Of a stretch of DNA of 64,000 bases, positions 33,061 to 45,036 are shown piece after piece. Each line of letters opens with the position of its first letter. Position 1 is the first letter of the stretch. The DNA comes from Conoideocrella luteorostrata. Lineage: Eukaryota > Ascomycota > Sordariomycetes > Hypocreales > Clavicipitaceae. The position numbers were made by a program, and so were the translations under genes. Location: positions 1 through 64,000 of the forward strand of contig JASWJB010000105.1 in assembly GCA_032433595.1 (NCBI GenBank), given 5' to 3'. The notes beneath the pieces are model-generated. The model was not told the origin of the DNA. It ran no database searches and saw only the letters and a program-made list of their open reading frames with translations.

Positions 33061-34912
33061 CTCCCGTGGGAGTGTCCCTGATGAAGCCAGTATATTAAGT
33101 ACTAGATATCGGGAATGTTCTGATCAGTGCTTCTCATGTTTTGAGTCTAGGTTTGGAGTCGCTTCGTGATCATCGGAGATCTCAAAAGACCAGGACCGTC
33201 TGTAAGGCACTCTCCCGTGCACGGGCTGTCTCAAGACCTTGGCCATATAGAGATGCAGGTGATCCGATTATCCACTCGCGTCTGAAGCAAAAGTTTCAAC
33301 AGTGTCATGTAGTGCCTGTGCTGGCGGCGTATTCTCGTCGAATAGTTCTACTCTGAAGCCCCTAAGATGGCTCGACAGACCTTCCTTCACCTGCTTCTTC
33401 ATTCCAGCGTCAAGCCCCCAAACCTCTGATAGTTTGGCGTTTATCACCTCAAGGTCATTACCAGCGGATTTGGTGTCTTGGTTGCCCAGAGAACGTAGAT
33501 GCAGCTCAGAGCCGTCGTCCAAATCCAGCTGGTGATCAAGCCATGAACCACCACCGAGTAGGCGGGCGATGATAACTATACTTGCAACGACTGGCTTGCC
33601 ACATGCCTTTGAAACCCATCGAGAAACCATTCCTGCTGGTTCCTGGATGTCAAATGAACCGGAAAGCACGGATCGGAGGAATAATATCGACAGACGGTCT
33701 GAAATTTCCACGAGTCGTCGTCGGCCACATAATATAATTAATGTCGTTCATTTTTTTTTTTTTTTTTTTTTGCTTCTCTAACGGAAGTTCCTAGCTGCTC
33801 TGTAGAGAAATAATATCTAATAGTGTTGTTGAAAAATAATAAAACATAAGCCTGGCGGCGAGGTTGCGATGAGCTCCAAGCTACCAAATGGCGCCATTCG
33901 CCACACCGAGGAGCCTAGAAGGCCAAGCATTCGGCAGAATGAGTTATTGCTTGCGCTATCGTACTTGTGGAAGCGTAGGATACGAAAAACCCACCTTACA
34001 ATCGCGTGCTACTACCACACCAAACTGCCAGTCAGCCGCTTGTCTTGTGGTCCGAAAAATTGTACACCCGCCGCCTCCATTTCGGAAGGCACAAGTACGT
34101 ATTTACACCTACACCCCTGGATTCTGAGGCCACACCACCTAGGGCAGTATCCTGACATGATCATTTACTCCGTATAGAAACGGCTTCTAGCGAGTGGGGC
34201 GGGGCTGGACTTGTAGGGCATTGACGACCGACGACCAACTTCAACTTGGCGGCTTCCGGGGGACAACAAGTCGCAATCCGATTCGTGATATTTGTGATAC
34301 TAGAGAATTTGTCACCGACTGTCCCGTCCTCGCATAGAGCAACTGCCAATGACAATGCAGTGATCTACGCAGTGCTTGAGCGGGGCTGTTGAGGGTGCCG
34401 AGAGACATTGGCTGATATTGTGATATCTCAACTTTTGCCTGCATATTCTTGAGACCAACTCTGGGGTTCTGTTGGCGCCCGACTGGGCGGTCAGGACGGT
34501 GGCTGGTCTTGCGGCGCCAGCGCAACGCCGCCGCAGAATATGTATCCGAGGAATTGCATATTCCGCGCTGACACGACGCGCGGTGGCTTAAAATTGTTTC
34601 CGCCAAGACGCATACCTGTGCGGTTGGCTACAAATCCCAGGCTAAATTGCTGCTGGTACGCTCAGCAGTGGCGCAATGGTTACTGCTGGGCTATCGCTGG
34701 GTTCTCGTTGCCACCAGACATGGGGTGTAATGTGACAGTCACCAACACATTGATCTAGCCTGTGCCCACGAATGCGGTGACAAATTTGAGCGTGTTATTT
34801 AGCTAGCAAGAATATGACAAAACTCCTATGACTTTACCCGGGCGTATATAATAAAACAAAAAAACTTTTGGAGTCCATGCGCATTGTATTCCAAACACAT
34901 GAGCCAGCCTAT
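33061..34912. other. Intergenic with unassigned frames
   Basis: A 147-codon minus-strand frame (33711-33268, GTG start, no ATG) reads like protein (around GMVSRWVSKACGKPVVAS) but matches nothing I know; it could be an exon or a relic. There is a 20-base T run near 33752-33771 and a TACTCCGTA motif at 34166-34174. The rest looks non-coding. Confidence 0.4.
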
Positions 34913-37260
34913 TTATGCTGCAACCTGTGGCTGTTGCTGTTGCTGTGGCTGCTCCAACTCAAGGTGGAACGAGCGAATAATTGAGTCGGTGTCGTCAATA
35001 GCCAGAGGGCGAATGTCGGCCATCTGCTTGATCTTCTGAGTACTGTTCGTGTGTCAGCCTTATATGAATGAAGATTAATGAGGGCCGCACAAAACATACA
35101 CCTGCTTGACTTGGTCATCGCTCATCGACAATCCGAGCTGTTCAACACGGCTCTTGATTGCGTTCCATCCCGTTAATCTGGAGGCGAAGTGGACGTATCG
35201 GCTCATGCCAAAGTCGGCAGGGTCAATGATCTCGTACGTGCTGGGCATGTTCAGAATAGCCTTAGCGTGGATGCCGGCCTTGTGGGTAAAAGCGCAGAAA
35301 CCGGTAATGGCTGTTTAGATAGTCAGCAAATAATGTCTTGAATAGTTGGTGCAGAGACGACGAACGGTTGTTGAAAGGCACATTGATCTCAGTCGCTGAG
35401 GCTACAAGATCCTCGATTTCCTTAAGCTTGTGCAGCTTGTAACGAGATGTGACGTAGTCGTGGCTGCCGACGATCATGCGGGCGAGGAGACCACCAAGGG
35501 GCTGCAACGGTTAGCTGATGGCCAAATACTACCTAGCATTTCCCACAGACAACAAACTCACTGTGATACCGTTTCGCTCACCAATACCCAAGACGGATGT
35601 GTCAATATCTGGTATCATATCAGTTAGTCATGTGATGGCCAACATTTGTTAGCTTGCAGTTGTCACTCACGAGTAGCTCCAGCCTCCAAAGCAGCATGAG
35701 CATTAGCGATAGCGCAGCCTGTATCATTGTGCTTCGAAACAGTTAGCAAATTTGAAGGTCAAGGTTGGGGTTAAACCCCCCAATAGAAAAGCAGTTTCAA
35801 TTGCAGAAAATCAGAAATTTCCAGAAGAATATCGTGGGACGTACGAAATGAGTCTCGATGTCACAAGAGACGACACCTCTCAAGGTTCGAACGAGATCCT
35901 GTTGTCAATGTTAGCCGAATTTTCTTCAATTTTTTTTTATTTTTTGGAGCCAGAATGATGACTCACGTAGACCTGTCTCGGGGTAGCACACCCTACTGTG
36001 TCTGCGACACCCACTCGATGAACGCCGACGGCATCAACCGCTTTGTAGAGCTGGAGGAGGTCTACCAAGTCCCTTTTTGATGCTGTAGTTAGCATCGCGA
36101 GTCTCAAAAAAAGAGGTGGTCACGTGACCTCAAATGAGTATAAGTGGGGGATTTGTGGGTCCAAGAAGTTAGGTGGGGCGAAGACAGAGGTAGGAATAGA
36201 GGGAGAATGGAAAGGAGAGGGGGTAAACTAACGATCTGAAGCTGTCTTCGCTGGAGAAACGTATTTCAAGTCCTTGGCTAAAAGCGCGGGTCGAGTTAGC
36301 TATGGCCATAACTGAACGGTCCAGGTCAGGTACCTCTTAACGTATGTTATGACCTCGATAGCGGTCTTGGTAATGTAGGCCATGTCCTTGCCGTGAGAGT
36401 GCTCCCGAAGCTGCTTGGACGTGCCAATAACAACATCCACGCCGTCTACACCAGTAGCGACCGCCAGCTTGGCATCTTCCATCTGTTAATTGCGTTTTAG
36501 TCATGGTCCTCATTACGTGGCATTGACTGCAAGCGGAAGTCTCAGTAGCTTACTGTGCATCGAACATCTATGGCGTAGCGTCAGCATCAATTCCATAGGA
36601 AACTGGAGTGTTCTGAATCAGAACTCAGGAGAACCACACGTACGGGTCAAAATCTTAGCTTTGAGGCCGAGCTTGCAGATAGCCTCGCAGTCCTTGCGCG
36701 ATTGTTCCTATGTTCTGTCAGTTGTTGTTCAACAGGATGAAACTGAAACGGGATACCGACCGAAGCAGCAGGAGATGTCAGTTCTATGTATTCAACGCCG
36801 AAATCCGAGAGAGCAGTAGCACTTGAAAAAAAAAGGATCCAATTAGTCTCGTTTTGTCTCTAGGGGATTGCTGGCACGATTGATCGCTGACTGCGCTTTA
36901 GCAACGTACATCTTGATCTTGGTCTCTGCGGGGCCGAAATCAGTCAGTTATCAGGTCTGGCAAAAACGTTCAAGGTGAAGAATCCGGCATTACCTGTGTC
37001 GAAGAATGCATTGGCAAATTGCTCTCCCTCTCTCAGAGTGCTTTCGATTCTAGGGTTACGGTCAATGACGCTGAATCTTTGCCAGACAATATGAAGGACG
37101 GATGAACAGGGAAAGCTAACATCTGAAATTTGTCCGTGTTAGAGAGAAAGTCACCGACGGACTGATAGGGAGAACCGGCATGGTGAGGCTTATTGGTTCG
37201 GCGAGGAGACAAGGGCGAGGTGTGGCCATTGGTGCCATTTTGAGGTGCGTCGCCGTTCAT
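34913..37260 (-). CDS. Homocitrate synthase
   Basis: Condenses acetyl-CoA with 2-oxoglutarate, the first step of lysine synthesis by the aminoadipate route. Fifteen exons join in phase: 37260-37121, 37049-36994, 36925-36910, 36821-36761, 36707-36644, 36567-36554, 36482-36334, 36277-36233, 36072-35967, 35898-35845, 35731-35671, 35608-35562, 35501-35366, 35310-35102, 35035-34913. The product is 426 residues. Motifs: [19 protein letters not shown] (metal-binding Arg/Glu start of the TIM barrel), THVRC from a 14-base exon, [29 protein letters not shown] (metal-binding HxN block) and [12 protein letters not shown]. The C-terminus is Gln-rich. Acidic/Asn-rich start, no mitochondrial presequence. 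The equivalent yeast genes are LYS20/LYS21. Confidence 0.95.
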
Positions 37261-40200
37261 TTTGGTGGCTTGTGGATGTATCTGTTCGTAGAATCGGATG
37301 AAGAGAAGATATGTTCGAGAAACACAAGTGCCGAATGCTCTTGGAAGGTGATTTAACAGTCGAGTAGAATACTGGAGTTGAAGAGGATGCTAAAGGTGAG
37401 AAGAACAAGTGCGGATGAAGCAAATTATTGTACTTTAGAGTGGCTCGTGGCAGTCTGCAGATGCGTCAAGTGGAGGCGGGGCAGAATTGCCAATTGAATG
37501 GCTCCGAATGACGGAGAGAAAGCGAAAAAAAAGTATGGTCCCTGTTAACCTCGTTAGCGGCAAGTGACGCAAGGTATCAGCTGTACGGTGCGAGGATATC
37601 ACAGTCAGACGTGGGTACAAGGCGGCTCCAAGCATGTGGCAGAGGGGGCGATGCCTCCACCAGTCCTGACGCGTATACAGTGTTTAATGGAACGGAGTAC
37701 CACGCGGCCACTGTTATGCGCAAGGTGTCCTCAGTCAAAAGCCACCGGGACGGCCACACCAAAAAAATCTGCGGCTAAAGCTAGCTGAAGCAGCTGAGAC
37801 TTGGGCGTAATAGTAGTCTAGGCTGGGCTTACGAGATTTGTACATGCGAGGTATCCTCCGTGCTCCGAACAAGGGAGTGACTAGCATGTGGAAGCAACCG
37901 CGGTTCCGGCCGCAACATTGACTGACAAAGACAGATACCTACCAATGTAAGTAATGTTTCTGCACGTCGCTAGCATCACCCCTCGACGGCCCATTGCGCT
38001 TCCGTAAGCTCATTGAGTGTGCATGTCATTCCAACCTCTTTGCGTGCAACGACCCCTCGACCGATGCTGGCGTTCTGAATAGCAATCGAGCGGGGGAGCG
38101 TCTCGTGGCATTGTTTGCGTCGTCACCAGCTAAGCGGGAGTATTCTGATACAAGACACGTTTGACTCAGCGCCGCAAATCGGCTCTGGAGCTTTGACTCA
38201 ACCATCACCCACCTAATCCTGCCCAGGGCTGCCGGGTATCCGTCGTGGTACGTGGTAATAACTTCCGTAGACTCTTGTCGACCTCCTGCAATTGAGGAAT
38301 TGAGGGGCAAGGTGGGGTTGGTGCAGGGCTTTTAGCCTCTGCGTTTGCTTCTGCGGGGCAGGCAATAATAAACAATTTGTGTCTCATCTTTTAGTTATGT
38401 CTACACCAAGTGACCAACTAATCCACCCACATTCGAATTGGGCAATGGCGACCGAATATCACCTATTGTATTGGACAGAAGGCGTCCAATTGTTCGTCAT
38501 CAAACAAGCCATAGAACACCTGGCAGTCCAGCTCTATTCCATCCTTGTCTGACTGAGGCAGTCTGGAACCTTGTCTCGACTGTAAAGAGACATGCAAACT
38601 CGTCGGCCAGAAGGACGGCACCTGAAGCTCTCTCCAGCTCGCTGTCTCCGCTGTCCCCGCTGTCCCGCCTGCACTGCGTACTATTAGCTAAGTCTTACTG
38701 TTTCTCGGACATTCGTAACTCGAGATGCCTGTTCAAGAAATAATGTTGTCGCCGGCACATGGCTTGTAGTGGCTGGCGAATGGAGTGGTCGGAGATGATG
38801 CGTCTTTTGCGGTGTGGGGGACCAAACGCCTTCTTCGAGCGGACAACAATTTAGCCATGGCTTCAATGCTGAGAGACATCACAATGGACTCCATATGGCG
38901 TATGTATTGTAGTCGCCATACGGACTACCGCGTATGGAGTTCCGAGACTTAGAACCACCCCCTAAGGTCGGTGATGATGGCAAAGCGGTTGCGGGGACCA
39001 CATCTAGTCAGCCTTGTCAGCGCTACAAATTTAGGTTCGCCGACAGGGGTGTGGCTTTCCGCTCTTTTGAAGTGCCGGCGATGATGGCTTCTGTTCCGTA
39101 CTTTGCATATCCTCTACTAGTATGATCTGGCTGGCATAACTGCCTGGTTGACCGGATCGGTATTGCCGGTAGGACGACGCTGCGGGAGGTAGTGGTCGTT
39201 GGCCTGCGTACAGCGGGTTGTCCGTGCGGCAATGCGGATTACGTTTTACTAGTACTCAATTGAAGTTAGGATCCAATTTCTAAACATAGTTTTCGGCAGC
39301 GATGAAGACAATACTGGGAATCAGAATCAGAGCAGGGAAAACTCACGATGACGAAGCACACATGCGCTAATAATGAGAGCGAACGTTGCAGCGTGGACGA
39401 CTGCTTGGTTACACAGTGTCTTCAGGTCTGCATGCCATTGCGGATGCTACCAATGCCACCGAGTTAGGATGCACCTGATGCGACTTTGATGCACTTGACG
39501 CACGAAACTATCACGCAAATAAGCGATTGCGTTCTACGTGCTCAACGCTTGACTAAGATAAGCTAGTAGTTCGTAGAGCAATGCTTAATTGTCACGCGTC
39601 CTCCAATGCAGTCTTCCGTGTGTCGTCTTGCTTTGGAACTATTGGATGAGAAACACAGGCAGGTTCCAAGACACCTAGCTGGTTAGGGTGGCGAAGGGAA
39701 GAAGCCGCCTCCGCCTCGAACAGTCCAGCAAGATTCGGTTGGCACTTTGCAGCCGCAAATCAAGGCCAACCACCTGCGGCCATTGCGCCAGATGCCGTTC
39801 TTGCATCCCATGATATGTCGGGTTTAACCTGACGGCTCGAACCACGAATGTAGCGCTATTAAAGTCGGATTCCGGGGCAGGCAGGAGGCCGGGAGGGCAG
39901 GCAGGCGAGGAGGGTAGGATCAACCGTCCTCTGCCGCAAATGCGCCGTGTCGCCATGCTGACGTGCTTGCGGCTGCATTTGATCACCTTTCAAGCGAGAT
40001 CTAGGCTGGACTTCGTCCAATATACGGAGTAGTACCCACCGGATTGCCACCCAAGGATTGCGCACCAACTGACTAACTAACGGGCTCCTTTCTTCGTACA
40101 CTACGGCTGCTTGCCTGCCACCAATCAGCGGTCGGCCAAAATATTTTGTATGCACACCTGCCACGTATTACCGCTACAGAAAATTGCGTTCAGCAAACCG

Positions 40201-41661
40201 AATAAGTGCAGCTCCTGCAAGACGGGCTGAGATAAACAACTCCAAAATCCAAGGAGGCAAACTTATGACCCTTTGAACGACCTGCGGAAGAGCTGCACAA
40301 TGCAATTCCTTCATCTACATCGAATCTCGGAAAGCGTGCTGAGATGGCTTGGCTTCCCTAAACCTGAAAATCCCCACGCATGGTGATTCGTTCGTAATAT
40401 ATCATTCTTCGTTGGTCATAGCTGCTGCTTCCTCGGATCTGACTGCAGAGAGCTGCGTTCCTTGAAGCATTGCGGAGTACGCAGGAGCTTTTTCGAATTT
40501 AGTTCTGAACAACGCAACCTGTCCCTGCTCTTTGCCTCACTTTGGTCTCATTCTCGGAGCGCCTTCGAGCTTAGGCCCGGAGTTCAATGGTAAGCTTCTC
40601 GCATGCATCGTTGCAACGCTGGGCGTATCGTCTTTGCCTGCCTCCTCGAGTACATACATGCGACCGGTACCTCCACACTCGTGTTGAGCCAAGGTCACTA
40701 AAGGCGGACATCAGATGGCGCTAGCCTCTGGTTGGCTATGCTATTCAAGACAGGTAATATGGTTCCTGTTATGCATGCAACTCGCATAAGCATCGGTCAA
40801 CTTCCGCGATTTAAACATAATTCTTAGACAGTTGTTTGACGAACTGCGTGGTCGACACAGTTGAGATGAACCATGGTCGCGCCAAAATCCCAGAGTGGCA
40901 ATGTGTTTCTCCGGCGACATTTCACACGCAGAAGCGATCGATTACCTGGATTACCACTTAGTCATACTCCGTACTGCAACCTATAATTTGAGTGAAAACT
41001 CTCCAGTCAATCGTTCGGGGCTTCGTACTGTTTACTGTGTTCAAAAGTGCGCTGCAGGAAATCATCGACTAAGCAGCCACAGGGAGATGCTGCCCGATCA
41101 CTGGCACCAGTGGCCTTTTCCTGCAACATTCAGAACCGCAAGTCCCATCCATCATGCCAGCCCATTAAAGATCTGCTCTACCGCCACACCACCGCCGCTT
41201 CTCCTTACCGTACCTGCAGGTCGTGACTACCGAACCTCCACAAGTCAACGGGCACAGGCTCCACCAGGCCAGAGTTTTCAATTATTACTAAGATGCTATT
41301 GTGTTGCATGACTTCTTGTCTTGGACGAGCAGTTGTGAATAAGCGCTCCGCTCGTTCTCTATCCTAGCTTATCTCTCAACCTTCTAATTCGGCATTAGAA
41401 GAACAAGATTTTTCTACGCCAAGGATGGCCTATTAACTATCCGAGACACGCATAATGTATTATGTGACATCCCGCATAACGTCCAAGGGTCCCGCACGGC
41501 AATGAGTTGTGGCGGTTTTGCCGTTCGTGTTAGTGCATCGGCCCAATCAAAACGGTCATCGCAGCCAAGAAGCCTTGTCATATTATAAGCTGTCAGAACC
41601 AGGCCTACAAGTGGGTAAGTAGGTGATTATTTTCGTTTACCAAGCCAGCACCTTTAGGCTC
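37261..41661. other. Gene-poor intergenic region
   Basis: About 4.4 kb with no frame that has a start, splice sites and family resemblance. It includes TACGGAGTA-type motifs at 40023-40031 and 40965-40973. Several 60-140 codon frames are judged chance. Confidence 0.45.
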
Positions 41662-42410
41662 TTATACACCACTACTATGAACTTCATCAATAATGAATTG
41701 CGTATTAGCCGTGACACTCTGCGTGACACTCTGCTGCTCGGCAAGATCTACCGTCCTTCTAAAAGGACATATACCTCCCTTTATGCTATAGATTGACTCG
41801 ACCCATATCAAGATCGAGTGGCTTCCAGAAGCGAAATCTGGGCTTAGACCCTGCAACGACTCCAGAACATCTCGCCACGAGTCGATATCGTTGTGCTTGA
41901 AAGGCAACTCCTGTGCCGGAGCGCTCACCTCAAGCCACAACACAGTGCTCGCATGTACTCGATCGCATTCGCGGAATGTGATAGCCTCCAAAACGCCGCG
42001 TTGGCATCAAATCCCGAATGAGCAATCCAAGCGGCATCGGCATTATGGGAGGCAGCTGTCTCTCGCTCGACTTCAAGCAGATATTCATAATTTTCATATT
42101 GTGTTCGCCATCCGGAAGCGCCAAGGTGGAAATCACCGTGGCCAAATAATTCTTGCTGAAAACCCCTCGCGAATGCGACCGGTGCGGTTCAATGAGGAGG
42201 AAGTCGCTGGTTGTGAGATCAAACACCGTGCCGTCCCGTAGCAACTCGAGGGTGCTGAGACCGGTTTCAAGTCGGGACCTATCGAGAGACTGCTCTAGGC
42301 TGCGGTAGAAGCTGACTCGTTCATCACTGAAGCAGCCCGTGAAATTTGTTGTTGAAACTATGCCTCGAAGAGTCGTTCGGAATACATTTCGAACAGAAGC
42401 ACAAATTTAA
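41662..42410 (-). pseudogene. Frameshifted unknown protein gene
   Basis: From about 42410 a minus-strand frame is open for about 160 codons (FRTTLRGIVSTTNFTGCFSD, then LLRDGTVFDLTTSDFLLIEP) down to PTRRFGG near 41995. A second frame then continues smoothly as EAITFRECDRVHASTVLWLE to a stop at 41662. Composition in both parts is protein-like and the switch point has no intron signals, so a single-frame gene with one frameshift is the simplest reading. No ATG opens it. The family is not recognised. Confidence 0.35.
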
Positions 42411-42949
42411 ATGATTCTGTCACTGTAATCATCACTAAATATAGTAACTCTTCGGCATTCATCGCACCTTTGTGTAGATTCCAAACTGTATTTTGCATGA
42501 CGCCATTGGAGCTGACTGGTGACACTATGACCATGTAGGATCGCGCACTAGGTGGCTGCCAACACCTAGTGTAGTTGGAGAAATTTGCTCCTTCTGTTCT
42601 ATTATTTTATCTTAGATATTATATTTTACACTGACTACGTATCATAGCATGCGATTCTTACGATCACGTTTCTTAGAGGTCATCCTGCTTGAGAACATCT
42701 GACTCTCCAAAAACTACCGCATTTGTCTAGACCAAGCAAGACTCCCCAGCCTGACAATACCACAAGTTTGTTTCGCAGGGGGGCCAGAAACCGTGCTCAT
42801 AACTGTATTAGGTAGTGCCTGTCATTGAAAATACACTTACTTACATAATAGATGCTCGCCAGAGGTGTTTGGATATGGCCTTGCAATTAAGGTTTACAAA
42901 AGACGCAGTATAAAAATTTACAGACACAGATCATCATATTCAAAGCTGA

Positions 42950-43710
42950 AGATGTTTCTAGGGTGTCACGTCATGGCTACAGCTTGACAACGAGAGGCAC
43001 TACAACGTCTCGGAGACAAGGGAACTAAGACTGGAGCTGGAAGTCACTGATATCGGAAGCATAAAGAAATCTAAAGACAGGTTTGAAGAGAAAACAGGAG
43101 GTAGACTGAACACTCTGGTCAATAATGCGTATGGCTAAGGCATGAACATTACACACTTACCATTGCAGCTTATGTACTACCCTCAAAACTAGCGGCCGTA
43201 CGCACGTCATCCCATGAACAGGTATCGACCTCAATGATGTGCGACACACTTATCAAACTAACCTTTTTGGTCCAATGTCAATGTGTTAGGCGTTCATGTA
43301 ACTTCTCATCCCGGCACGTAGCCTCATCGTCAACATCTCGTCCGTCTCATCGGTTGTGCCATTACTTTCTGGCGGTGTCTACTCTCCCACCAAGAGCGCC
43401 CCTGACAATATGCCCGCGTCTTCGCCTATAATTTGAGCTATTCAGTGCTCTGGCAATGAATCTTGTGACTGGAACTGTTCGTTCGAACATCGAATCACAT
43501 TCATGTCGTCAATTATCGAAGGATGGCCTATTCCAGCCTGTTAACGTCTCACTTTAGCCAGAAGAATGCTCCGATACAGACAGAGGATTATGCTATCAGA
43601 TCTGTGAGGCAGGTACTAAAGGAGAAGAATATCACAGCGGCTGGGTAGCTCCTACACGAAAATGATCCTGGGTGGGCGGTGTTTAGACGCCTGCATGGAC
43701 GGCAGACACC
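42950..43710 (+). pseudogene. Decayed short-chain dehydrogenase (AYR1-like)
   Basis: Pieces in order: LRLELEVTDIGSIKKSKDRF and GGRLNTLVNNAYG (the NNAG block), stop TAA at 43136; GIDLNDVRHTYQTNLFGPM, stops TAG at 43287 and TAA at 43299; then IVNISSVSSVVPLL and GGVYSPTKSA, the catalytic Ser and YxxxK; then, in a shifted frame, MNLVTGTVRSNIESHS and QKNAPIQTEDYAIRSV, the post-catalytic region, ending at TAG 43646. This order is that of classical SDRs, closest to 1-acyldihydroxyacetone-phosphate reductase. The glycine-rich start is missing. Several stops and at least two frame changes make it inactive. Confidence 0.8.
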
Positions 43711-45036
43711 TTACCACAACGGCGGTTTACTGAATTTGTCGCAATGGTGTGCTGGGGTATGTATAGGATATGACAGCGGTAAAGAGCGGCCGAGAAAAGA
43801 AAGCAGCTACGATAATAGGTGGTGAGCTCGACGTTGGGGGTGGCGCGAAGTCGGCTGGAGGTTCTACGACCGGTATAGAGACAAGCATGCATCCATCAAA
43901 GCCATTCTGCGATACATATACCCAAAAAAAGCATCAATTGCAGCTCATTGGTTGCATGGCTATGGTTCTACCACCAGAGGCATCCACTCGCGGAGCAATA
44001 AAGCTTCTTCGTCGTATAAATCCCATCACCCAATCTTGCTCACTGACCAGCCTAACGTTGCTATTCCATACTCTGCTATCATCTCTTTCACAAAACCCAC
44101 GGTTATCGTGCCCTGATCTATACGTTAATCGACGCCTTCGTGTCCCGCATGAAGAAGGTGGGTATATGGTACATCAAACACGTCGGCATGTAATGATAAG
44201 CACACAAAAAACTGTTCTTCCCTGTCCCGTAACGGAACTATACCAGATGATGGCACCCCAGGCTGAAGAGCTCAACCAAACGCATCTCGGACGGGGGCGC
44301 GGCATCAGGGATGTCCTGTTGCATTTTCAGATTATTCCGACATCGAAGGACAGCGATTAGTTCATAGGCGGTATGGACTTGAAGACGGCCCTGTCTCATT
44401 GATACGGGCTAGATTCCACAGCGGTAAGACCAGTTATTTCCCGGTTTTACAGATTGACCGCCGAGATGTGAAATATCGTCTAGCAGGCACTCGAAAGGAC
44501 ATACTTGAGGACTGTCGATCTTTGGAGTATCTGTGTAACATGACAGAAGTCCGTCTTGACTCTAGAACTTCCCCGAGCTATGACCATGTTGCTGTCTGTG
44601 AAACAGTTTCCTCAATCTCTGAACAATGTTTGGGTTCGTGCCTCGGTGGTCCAGAAACTGCAAGTCATCGAGTTGGATGGGAGTCGTTTCAAAGCATTTT
44701 TGGACTCGTCGCTGCTTGCATGCGTTGGCGTACTGCTCCAACACCGCTGAGCTTTAGTTGATGAATATGGTCATCCGATAACAGTATGCTTGTTGCATCA
44801 AGTGTGTGGTGCTCACGAGTTTGATGGAATCAAAAGGGTATATTGCAGACACGGCTATATGTAAACAGCTTCCAAAACATTTCTCATCATGCTTGGTTCT
44901 TGATGGCCATCTCTCCGCTTAGCCTCGGCAGATCCATCAAAACTCTAGACACTTGTATAATTCCACGTTTCATCTGCATACGCAGCTCCGATGACCAATT
45001 TCCACACTTTGCTTGGGGTATCATTTTCCGAGTTCA
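43711..45036. other. Intergenic with unassigned frames
   Basis: Plus-strand frames at 43770-44360 and 44399-44761 are long enough to notice but have no family resemblance or splice logic. This may be more decayed sequence on the 3' side of the P450. Confidence 0.4.

Noticed and set aside
33268..33711. 147-codon minus-strand frame as a complete gene
   Set aside because: No ATG, no splice partner found and no family match; mentioned only under the intergenic entry.
33751..33771. Homopolymer T run (also A runs near 5190 and 47450) as terminators or poly(A) insertion scars
   Set aside because: Simple low-complexity tracts common in fungal intergenic DNA; no target-site duplication or element body next to them.
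43770..44360. 196-codon plus-strand frame
   Set aside because: No family resemblance, uneven composition, and it follows a pseudogene; treated as unassigned.
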